Positions 58,088 through 64,000 of a DNA stretch of 64,000 nucleotides are shown piece after piece (the first letter of the stretch is position 1; every line of letters starts with the position of its first letter). The DNA comes from Sulfurospirillum sp. UBA2217 (GTDB lineage Bacteria > Campylobacterota > Campylobacteria > Campylobacterales > Sulfurospirillaceae), in contig DCUJ01000002.1 of the NCBI GenBank assembly GCA_002328495.1, positions 23,388-87,387 of the forward strand, read 5' to 3'. A program made the position numbers and the translations under genes. The notes beneath the pieces are model-generated. The model searched no databases. It was not told the DNA's origin and saw nothing but the letters and a program-made list of their open reading frames with translations.

Positions 58088-59767
58088 TCATACCAAACTT
58101 CGCTTTTGATGCTCACTTTCTATCTCTTTATCACTCAAGATTAAGTGCGCATCACGGTAAGGTTTCTTTACATGTAAAGCACGTGGACTAAGGGTGGGTG
58201 TGGCGACAAGCCCTTTGATATCGCTCTTGTCATCATTGGTGACGTGTGTATCAAACCCTGCTACATGCAAGCCATCCAAAATGGCGTTAAAAGATGTGGA
58301 TGCGACCAAAACACCGCTTGGTTTTAAAAGTGTTTTTAAGATAGTGAAAAAATCCACGCTCACCAAAGACGCATTATTGCTCTCTAAAAATGGGTCTAAG
58401 AAGATGATATCAAACGACTCTTTTAAAAGCGTGATGGCATAGCGCGCTTCGGAATTTAGAAATGTTACCGTTGTAAAGCTATCTTCATACCTTTTACATG
58501 TAAAAAGAGCATTCAATATCTTTACATGTAAAGACTCTTGCACAACATCTGCGCTTTGTTGTAAGAGGAGTCTATCTTGGTCAATCGCGCTTACATGTAA
58601 ATGATGTTTTGCGAGATTTTGTGCTAGGGAGGAAGCTAAAAAGGTGTTGTAGCCCATACCAAAACCGATATCTAACAGCTTGACATCTCCTTTTTCAAGA
58701 CGCTCTTTAAGCTCTGATTTTTCCACAAACAAGGTTTTAGCTTGGCGGTACGCTCCTGCTTTTGGATGGTAGTAATCACGGTAGTTTTGACTCCAAAAAG
58801 TCGTACTTCCATCGTTTAGATTTATTTTTTGTGGTATTTCATAATTTATTTCGGGCTGATTTTCAACCAAATCACCTTGGTTTATACCTCGATAACGCAT
58901 ACTTTGAATAACATATTCAGCAAATTGCCCTTTTGCCATCTGCCATTTGGGAGCCATTAACTCTTTTTTGGGTGTGTCGGTGGAGAGTCGGATGATGGGA
59001 ATGGATGAGGGAATAAAGCGCAAAAGTTCCATCAAAGATTCTGCGTATTCGTATTCATTTAAAAGCGTAAAAGGACTCTTTTCGTATTCGCGTGCAAGTG
59101 GTGTGCCTTGGATGATGTGAAGATTGTGAAACTTGATACCATCAATGCCTGCATTGACTAAGCCTTGCACACTGCGTTGCCACATGTTTGGTGTTTCCTC
59201 TTTGAGTCCAAGGATAAGATGCGCATAAACCTTCAATCCTCTCGCCCGCAACCGCTTAATTGCTTCCAATGAACACGCCGCGTCGTGCCCTCGGTTCATC
59301 CATTTTAAGCTTTCATCGTGCAAACTTTGCACGCCCAGCTCTACCACGACGTCTCTTTTTTCATTGAGTTCGCACAAATACGCTACAGTAGCTTCACTCA
59401 AACAATCAGGTCTGGTTCCTACGTGTAAGGCACGAAAAGGGTAAAAAGAGAGCAGTTTTTCATACACCTCTTTTTGTTTGACTAGCGAGGCAAAGGTGCC
59501 TGTGTAGGCTTGAATATACAGTGCAAACGATGACGCGCGGTAACGCTTTTTAGCAAATAAAAGTGCTTTTTCTATCTGCTCTTCCACATTTTTAGCCTCT
59601 GCAATTTGCGCCGCACGCGCGCCATGTTCTGGGCAAAACGTACATCCTCCACTGCCATCACGTTCTCGGTTAGGACAACCAAACTCAAGATTGACAGGGA
59701 TGCTAAAGAGTGCTTCGCCATAATGTTCTTGCATGTAGGCTTTATGGCTTAAGTAAGGAAGTTTCAC
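58088..59767 (-). CDS. Fusion of YhcC-type radical SAM protein and MnmD-like methyltransferase
   Basis: 559 residues from a GTG at 59767 that overlaps the preceding stop (GTGA); an open extension to 59845 only reads through the upstream gene. N-terminal half: TIGR01212/YhcC-like radical SAM domain with the atypical Cys31...Cys42-x-x-Cys45 pattern (GCPNRERDGSGGCTFC). From about residue 320: a class I SAM methyltransferase with NLNDGSTTFWSQNYRDYYHPK and LLDIGFGMGYNTFLA, the pattern of the tRNA-wobble methyltransferase part of MnmC (DUF752). A tRNA modification role is inferred. Four palindrome copies lie in the second half. Confidence 0.82.
   Translation of the reverse strand: MKLPYLSHKAYMQEHYGEALFSIPVNLEFGCPNRERDGSGGCTFCPEHGARAAQIAEAKNVEEQIEKALLFAKKRYRASSFALYIQAYTGTFASLVKQKEVYEKLLSFYPFRALHVGTRPDCLSEATVAYLCELNEKRDVVVELGVQSLHDESLKWMNRGHDAACSLEAIKRLRARGLKVYAHLILGLKEETPNMWQRSVQGLVNAGIDGIKFHNLHIIQGTPLAREYEKSPFTLLNEYEYAESLMELLRFIPSSIPIIRLSTDTPKKELMAPKWQMAKGQFAEYVIQSMRYRGINQGDLVENQPEINYEIPQKINLNDGSTTFWSQNYRDYYHPKAGAYRQAKTLFVEKSELKERLEKGDVKLLDIGFGMGYNTFLASSLAQNLAKHHLHVSAIDQDRLLLQQSADVVQESLHVKILNALFTCKRYEDSFTTVTFLNSEARYAITLLKESFDIIFLDPFLESNNASLVSVDFFTILKTLLKPSGVLVASTSFNAILDGLHVAGFDTHVTNDDKSDIKGLVATPTLSPRALHVKKPYRDAHLILSDKEIESEHQKRSLV
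58168..58177. repeat. TTACATGTAA palindrome, copy 21
   Basis: Exact. Radical SAM-methyltransferase fusion, read as LHVK. Confidence 0.95.
58494..58503. repeat. TTACATGTAA palindrome, copy 22
   Basis: Exact. Same gene, read as FTCK. Confidence 0.95.
58522..58531. repeat. TTACATGTAA palindrome, copy 23
   Basis: Exact. Same gene, read as LHVK, 28 bp from copy 22. Confidence 0.95.
58591..58600. repeat. TTACATGTAA palindrome, copy 24
   Basis: Exact. Same gene, read as LHVS. Confidence 0.95.
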
Positions 59768-60111
59768 TTGAAGAGAGTTTTTCGTACTTTCGAGAGGCCC
59801 AAACGCATGCCACTGTACATCATAATATGTGCCATTTTTTTCCAAACAGGCTTTTCATAGCAAGGCTTAGGGCATTTTCGACAACTGGGCTTTGGCTCAT
59901 GCGGACAGTTTTGGAGTCTATTGTACCCATACGTAAGCAGTGCTTCACACTCTGCACACACATGATAAGAAATCACACACAAAGGTTTTTCTTCCCAATG
60001 TACCTGTAATGTGCCTTCTTTTTTTGGCACATCATTATGCTCTCGTTCACAATGAAACTGAATAAAACGCTGTAAGTTCTGCGTATCTAAAATAAGCTTT
60101 TCTTTTTTCAT
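59764..60111 (-). CDS. YgbA_NO family cysteine-rich protein
   Basis: 115 residues from the ATG at 60111; a TTG at 60129 is the alternative. Cysteine pattern CAEC...C...CRKCPKPCYEKP followed by MYSGMRLGLSKV fits the nitrous-oxide/nitric-oxide-stimulated promoter family (YgbA), with six or so cysteines suited to a metal or Fe-S site. In enteric bacteria ygbA is induced by nitric oxide and aids recovery; here that is transferred by family only. It is coupled to the radical SAM fusion. Confidence 0.78.
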   Translation of the reverse strand: MKKEKLILDTQNLQRFIQFHCEREHNDVPKKEGTLQVHWEEKPLCVISYHVCAECEALLTYGYNRLQNCPHEPKPSCRKCPKPCYEKPVWKKMAHIMMYSGMRLGLSKVRKTLFK

Positions 60112-60155
60112 CTCCACTCTTCTAAACAAATTGCGCTATTATAAACAAAGCATCC

Positions 60156-61172
60156 TTATAGATAACGTGTACACGCCTGAACGATAAAAAATCCTCCAAC
60201 GACTAGCCATCCAAAAAGTACTAGTGCTAAAAGCATCGCTTTGCCACCAACGCCTTTAAATTTTTTAAAATGCGTCTCCATACCAAGCGCACTCATTGCC
60301 ATTGTCAATAAAAAAGTATCGACAAGCGTTATAGATGCAATTACATTCGTAGATAAAAGGTGCAAAGAGTTGAAGCCCGCTACCACAATAAACCCAATAG
60401 CAAACCATGGAATAACTACGGTACGTTTTTCACCCTCTGCTTGGGTTTGAAACATCCATGCAATCACCATCAAAACAGGCACCAGAAGCATCACTCGAAA
60501 CATCTTAACGATAATAGCACTGTCAGCAACTTCTGGTGCAATAGCACTTCCAGCTCCAACAACTTGTGCCACTTCATGCACGCTAGCTCCAATATAAAGC
60601 CCTTCTTGTCCCATATCAAACGGAACCCATCCTAACTGGTAAGCCAAAGGATATGCAAACATCGCTAATGTACCAAATAAAACGACTGTTCCAACAGCTA
60701 CAGCACTTTTATGAGGTTCATTTTTAAGCACCCCTTCTACTGCCAACACTGCGGCTGCACCACAAATGGCACTTCCTGCTGCGGTTAAAAGAGAGGTCTC
60801 TTTATCAAGCCCTAACACTTTCACTCCAAAAATATACCCCAAGGTAAGTGTCAATACAACCACTAAAATGCTTGCCACAACGCCTTGTAACCCCATAGCG
60901 CCTATTTGAGAAAATGTAATGCGAAAGCCGTATAAAATAATGCCTAAACGCAAGAGGATTTTTGTACAAAAAAGTATGCCACCATTCCATGACATAGGGA
61001 GTTTATGACGTAGGGTATTGGCAAATAGCATCCCTAAAACGATGCCTATCACCAAAGGAGAAAGTGCTAGATGCTCAAAAAATTCTAAACGTGAAAGAAG
61101 GTTTGCCAATAGAGCAAAACAAAACACGAGCAAAAGTGCTTTGTAGGTATCGAAACGCTTTAAAGAAGGCAC
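60156..61172 (-). CDS. YeiH/UPF0324 family putative sulfate exporter
   Basis: 338 residues from a GTG at 61172 with an AAGGA site; the frame runs on upstream to 61331 through the tsdA terminator and is not credible there. About ten membrane helices, with NGGILFCTKILLRLGIILYGFRI, AAGSAICGAAAVLAVEGV and GASVHEVAQVVGAGSAI typical of the family. Members are proposed to export sulfate or sulfonate-derived ions. It lies next to a thiosulfate-type cytochrome, which suits a sulfur role, but the link is inference. Confidence 0.87.
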   Translation of the reverse strand: MPSLKRFDTYKALLLVFCFALLANLLSRLEFFEHLALSPLVIGIVLGMLFANTLRHKLPMSWNGGILFCTKILLRLGIILYGFRITFSQIGAMGLQGVVASILVVVLTLTLGYIFGVKVLGLDKETSLLTAAGSAICGAAAVLAVEGVLKNEPHKSAVAVGTVVLFGTLAMFAYPLAYQLGWVPFDMGQEGLYIGASVHEVAQVVGAGSAIAPEVADSAIIVKMFRVMLLVPVLMVIAWMFQTQAEGEKRTVVIPWFAIGFIVVAGFNSLHLLSTNVIASITLVDTFLLTMAMSALGMETHFKKFKGVGGKAMLLALVLFGWLVVGGFFIVQACTRYL

Positions 61173-61208
61173 GCAGTTATCCTTGAATTTTTTAAAATCA
61201 TACCTTAA

Positions 61209-61238
61209 AAACGTGGCAAAATAGGGTTTGCCACGTTT
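61209..61238 (-). terminator. Rho-independent terminator of the TsdA-like gene
   Basis: AAACGTGGCAAA (61209-61220) and TTTGCCACGTTT (61227-61238) form a perfect 12-bp stem with a 6-nt loop, followed by T residues in the minus direction. It also rules out the long start of the YeiH gene. Confidence 0.85.
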
Positions 61239-61248
61239 ACATGTCAAT

Positions 61249-62244
61249 CTATTTCGCAGGAATAATAATACCTTTGTAAGGACCAAATTTATGCTGATGA
61301 CGTGTATGGTTGGTATCGTATGGTCCAACATCGCTATCAGGAACTTTTACTTTGGTATCAGGAAAATCTTTTTCACGGTCTTTTTTAACGGTACGAGGTT
61401 TGTCATAGTTGTTAATATACGCCGCAACATCGTACGCTTGCGCATCGGTTAAGACACGATTGTGATTGTCCGCACCTAAAGGCATATTTGCCACAATCCA
61501 ATCCGCCGCACGAAGCACACGGTACATTCCCGCACCCGTGTTGTAACTGTCTTTACCCCAAAGAGCTGGGAACTCATAGCCATTGGCTTTACCTTCACGC
61601 TTCACACCCTCACCATTTTCGCCATGGCAAGAAGCACAATGCTCTTTATACACTTTCTCACCCGCAATCGGATCAGCCGCACGGCTCATAACCATCTTGC
61701 GATCGACTTGTGGAAACTCTGCTCCCGATACTTTTGCACCTACAGGAATACCTTGCGCTAACCAGTGCATATACGTCACAATGGCTCGCATCTCTTTGCC
61801 GTTTTCTGGTAAGGCTCTACCGTTCATACTGCGCTCCATACAACCATTGACTCGCTCCTCGATGCTACCGATGTTTTCATCACGGTTTCGGTATTGAGGG
61901 AAATTACCCATGGTTGCCATAAAAGGCGCTGACCACTTTTTCGTACCTGCTTCTTGGTGACAGGATGCACAAGCAAAATTATTGCCCGCATAACGCATTT
62001 TAGGATCAGCCACTTCTGGACCGATGTACTTATACGTCTCACTCACCAACGCTTTTCCGTAGCGTACGGTATCACCAAAAAGGTTGTTAGGAATCGTACT
62101 CTCATCAGGCGCCTTCCAGTCTTTAATAACCACAGGCTTAAAGCCTTTATCTGAACGTTGATTTAACGTTGCCAAATCCAATGCAAGAAGCCCGCTTGCA
62201 CAGGTTAGCAAAACTGCTGCCGAAACTAAAGATACCTTTTTCAT
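61249..62244 (-). CDS. tsdA: TsdA-like dihaem cytochrome c, thiosulfate dehydrogenase / tetrathionate reductase
   Basis: 331 residues. Signal peptide (about 1-21), then two haem sites, CASCH at 92-96 and CASCH at 203-207. Cys135 in the VNGCMERSMNG segment corresponds to the unusual distal haem ligand of TsdA. Such enzymes interconvert thiosulfate and tetrathionate in the periplasm; the C. jejuni one works in both directions. The direction here cannot be read from sequence. It is divergent from a sensor/OmpR-type operon with a direct repeat between them. Confidence 0.87.
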   Translation of the reverse strand: MKKVSLVSAAVLLTCASGLLALDLATLNQRSDKGFKPVVIKDWKAPDESTIPNNLFGDTVRYGKALVSETYKYIGPEVADPKMRYAGNNFACASCHQEAGTKKWSAPFMATMGNFPQYRNRDENIGSIEERVNGCMERSMNGRALPENGKEMRAIVTYMHWLAQGIPVGAKVSGAEFPQVDRKMVMSRAADPIAGEKVYKEHCASCHGENGEGVKREGKANGYEFPALWGKDSYNTGAGMYRVLRAADWIVANMPLGADNHNRVLTDAQAYDVAAYINNYDKPRTVKKDREKDFPDTKVKVPDSDVGPYDTNHTRHQHKFGPYKGIIIPAK

Positions 62245-62288
62245 TATTGCCTCCTTGAAAATTTCATAGTGACATCATAAGCCTTCAT

Positions 62289-62307
62289 CGTCAATTTACC
62301 GTCAATT
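62289..62307. promoter_or_regulatory. 11-bp-period direct repeat, likely OmpR-type regulator site
   Basis: CGTCAATT occurs at 62289-62296 and again at 62300-62307, exactly 11 bp apart. It sits upstream of the 62328 -10 element, where an activator would cover the -35, and 45-60 bp from the tsdA start on the other side. The RR at 63303 is the obvious candidate binder. Confidence 0.65.
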
Positions 62308-62327
62308 CCACGTGACATGTTTTGGGG

Positions 62328-62333
62328 TATAAT
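62328..62333 (+). promoter_or_regulatory. -10 element of the sensor/regulator operon
   Basis: TATAAT in GGTATAATAAC, with no good -35. Transcription would start near 62340, downstream of the only in-frame ATG (62317), so that ATG cannot be the start codon if this promoter is used. Confidence 0.65.
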
Positions 62334-62364
62334 AACTTTAATATTTGATGATAAAGGAGCTACC

Positions 62365-63306
62365 ATCAAAACCATTCGCATTTATGCACTTTTATTTGGG
62401 TTTTTTTGTGTATCCATGGTTATGGTTGGCTTTTTGATTTACAAAGCCAATCACAACCTTTACGTTGAAGATGCTAAAAATAGTGTTGAAAGCGTTTTAA
62501 ATTTAACACAAGAACTCATTTCGCACAAAAAACAACTTGCTCTGAGTATTGCCTTGATGTTTTCGCAAAATGAAGCCATCAAAGAAGCCTATCGAGATGA
62601 GAACCGTGAACGCCTTTTTGAACTGATCACTCACGAAATTCATACCACAAAACAGTATTTACAAATGGAACACTTGGAAGTTCAGCTGCACACCAAAGAG
62701 GCTAAAGCATGGGTCAGGAGTTGGGACTTTGAAAGCTACGGTAGTGAGTTGGCAACATGGCGAAAAGGCATTGCCTTGCTTCATGAAAACAAAGTGCCCA
62801 TGGTTGCCGTGGAGCTTGGAAAACGCCTTAATATCAAAGCACTTGCACCCATTTTTGACACAGATGAATTTATGGGTTCCTTGGAAGTCATTATCGGATT
62901 TGAAGAGATTGCCCAAAACCTTCGAGAAAAAAAAATTGACTTTGCCATTTTGATGCACCATCAACTTTTAGAAATTGGTTCATGGATGAAAGAGCTAGAA
63001 CAAATCAATGATTACGTGGTGGTCAGCAGTAGTTGCCCCACAAACTGCCACACAACCCTTTATCCTGTTGCAATGCCTGAGATTTTAGAGCAAGGATTTG
63101 CACGAAACAATCACACGCTTTTTGGTTTTACACCTCTTTTTGACCTTGAATCCAAACCCATCGGTTATATTGGCGTATGGTTTAGCGAATCCCTTTTAAA
63201 AGACTCTTTGCTCTTAAGAGCCACTCTGACACCACATCCCCACTTACATGTAAAGACGCTCTCACCCGCATCACAAACAACACCAAGGGAGATTTTAATT
63301 CGATGA
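62365..63306 (+). CDS. Periplasmic-type sensor protein without a kinase domain
   Basis: 313 residues from an ATC at 62365 preceded by AAAGGAG at the right distance; the only in-frame ATG (62317) lies upstream of the promoter. Membrane helix (about 5-28), then a long extracytoplasmic domain of the double-Cache kind (about 30-295), ending with a CPTNCHTTLYP segment with two cysteines. No second clear membrane helix and no histidine kinase core. The gene overlaps a response regulator by 4 bp, which in turn overlaps a likely kinase gene. It may pass a sulfur-compound signal to that kinase. Confidence 0.72.
   Translation: MKTIRIYALLFGFFCVSMVMVGFLIYKANHNLYVEDAKNSVESVLNLTQELISHKKQLALSIALMFSQNEAIKEAYRDENRERLFELITHEIHTTKQYLQMEHLEVQLHTKEAKAWVRSWDFESYGSELATWRKGIALLHENKVPMVAVELGKRLNIKALAPIFDTDEFMGSLEVIIGFEEIAQNLREKKIDFAILMHHQLLEIGSWMKELEQINDYVVVSSSCPTNCHTTLYPVAMPEILEQGFARNNHTLFGFTPLFDLESKPIGYIGVWFSESLLKDSLLLRATLTPHPHLHVKTLSPASQTTPREILIR
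63244..63253. repeat. TTACATGTAA palindrome, copy 25
   Basis: Exact. Near the 3' end of the sensor gene, read as LHVK. Confidence 0.95.
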
Positions 63307-63971
63307 AAATACTCTTACTTGAAGATGATTATGCCTACAAAGAGAGCATTCAAGACTCGCTAGAAGAGATGGGCTACACCGTGGATGCCTTTGATGATGG
63401 TGCTAAAGCACTCGATGCTTTGTTTGAGAACCACTACCACCTAGCTTTGCTGGATATCCGTGTTCCTCACGTCGATGGTTATGAGATTTTGAAGCAAATT
63501 CGCAAAGCAAAAATCGACCTACCGATTATTTTTATCACGTCACTCACCGATATCAACAACCTAAGCCTTGGGTATGAACTAGGTTGCAATGACTATATTC
63601 GCAAACCTTTTTCGCTCAAAGAGCTTCAATACCGTGTTTCACAAACCATCAAAACGCACCATATGAAAACAAGCCTTGAAAAAATTGAACTGTGCCATGG
63701 CTTTTCGTACCATCTGGACGAGCACTCTCTTTGGTACGGCACGATGCAAATCCCTCTCACAAACTACGAGACGAAACTGCTCTTTTTGCTGGTCAAAAAC
63801 CGTGGTAATTTTATCTCAACCGAACTCATTCATACCTACGTTTGGGAAGATAAAATTGTCGGAGACAATGATATTCGTATGGTGATTAAAAAATTGCGTG
63901 ATAAAACCGACAAAGAGCTGATTGTTACTGCCAAAGGCATAGGATACAAAATTGAAAAACACCACGCATAA
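63303..63971 (+). CDS. OmpR/PhoB-type response regulator
   Basis: 222 residues. Receiver (1-118; LLLEDDYAYKESI, LALLDIRVPHVDGYE with Asp51, and YIRKPFSLKE) and winged helix (about 130-218; LTNYETKLLFLLVKNRGNF, then DIRMVIKKLRDKT and GIGYKIE). Probable control of the divergent tsdA-like gene and its own operon through the direct repeat at 62289-62307. Confidence 0.92.
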   Translation: MKILLLEDDYAYKESIQDSLEEMGYTVDAFDDGAKALDALFENHYHLALLDIRVPHVDGYEILKQIRKAKIDLPIIFITSLTDINNLSLGYELGCNDYIRKPFSLKELQYRVSQTIKTHHMKTSLEKIELCHGFSYHLDEHSLWYGTMQIPLTNYETKLLFLLVKNRGNFISTELIHTYVWEDKIVGDNDIRMVIKKLRDKTDKELIVTAKGIGYKIEKHHA

Positions 63972-64000
63972 TGTCTTTTTATTCGCACTGGTTTTAACCT
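63952..64000 (+). CDS. Start of a further gene, possibly the histidine kinase (cut by window end)
   Basis: A TTG at 63952 with an AGGA site 7 nt upstream opens a frame reading KNTTHNVFLFALVLT, a basic start then a membrane helix, overlapping the regulator stop. This is the layout of an overlapping RR-kinase pair. An ATG at 63971 stops after eight codons. The identity cannot be confirmed from 16 codons. Confidence 0.5.
   Translation, partial: MKNTTHNVFLFALVLT

Noticed and set aside
61173..61331. Upstream extension of the YeiH gene
   Set aside because: It runs through the tsdA terminator hairpin and stop; GTG at 61172 has an AAGGA site.

Overview
The window looks like chromosomal DNA of a Campylobacterota (epsilonproteobacterial) species, most probably Sulfurospirillum or a close relative. 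It is AT-rich and densely coded. Its gene order matches what I recall of Campylobacter jejuni: gyrA-flgP-flgQ-flgR-asd, and sppA-mqnX / aroQ-pepQ-folK-flhF-flhG-(small membrane gene)-fliA-fliM-fliY. It encodes an aminofutalosine-type menaquinone enzyme, FlhF/FlhG/FliY-type flagellar genes, and a TsdA-like dihaem cytochrome. Genus and synteny are judged from memory, not from a search.

Layout. 1-30: the 5' part of a tRNA on the minus strand. 0.2-3.3 kb: a TAXI-type TRAP transporter. 3.3-11.5 kb, minus strand: radical SAM protein, hemE, yqhA, asd, flgR, flgQ, flgP, gyrA. 11.6-14.6 kb: an accessory patch with a REP-associated transposase (RAYT), several copies of its repeat, a DUF2971-like gene, a lipoprotein and a BrnT/BrnA-like toxin-antitoxin pair whose antitoxin is frameshifted. 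14.8-28.1 kb: mixed housekeeping genes (MgtC-like, YccF, Mn-pyrophosphatase, EAL protein, TraT-like lipoprotein, ubiE, xseA, SBP-PAS-GGDEF protein, adenine/adenosine deaminase, NagZ, RelBE). 28.1-38.2 kb: sppA, mqnX, aroQ, pepQ, folK and the flhF-to-fliY flagellar operon. 38.2-43.8 kb: a LOG-family gene, then a five-gene envelope-sugar cassette that resembles the Arn logic. 43.8-48.4 kb: prs, lepA and comF between two related DUF4405-type membrane proteins. 48.5-58.0 kb: a signalling block with a receiver-kinase, an OmpR-type regulator, a 1570-residue hybrid kinase and two diguanylate cyclases. 58.1-61.2 kb: a radical SAM-methyltransferase fusion, a YgbA_NO protein and a YeiH-type permease. 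61.2-64.0 kb: a TsdA-like cytochrome divergent from a sensor/response-regulator operon that runs off the end.

The strongest unexplained signal is the perfect palindrome TTACATGTAA. I count 25 exact copies and six one-mismatch copies, where base composition alone predicts fewer than one. Copies sit between genes and inside genes; in genes they read mostly as Leu-His-Val or Thr-Cys in otherwise unrelated proteins. The pattern resembles a DNA-uptake-type or highly iterated palindrome, not the operator of a regulon. The 48-58 kb signalling block has none, which may mark it as differently acquired.

Other points of note: a RAYT with inverted terminal repeats and a transposase-less miniature relative at 56.2 kb; an 11-bp-period direct repeat between the tsdA-like gene and the OmpR-type operon beside it, with a sensor gene that seems to start at a non-canonical ATC; and a FlgR that lacks a DNA-binding domain.
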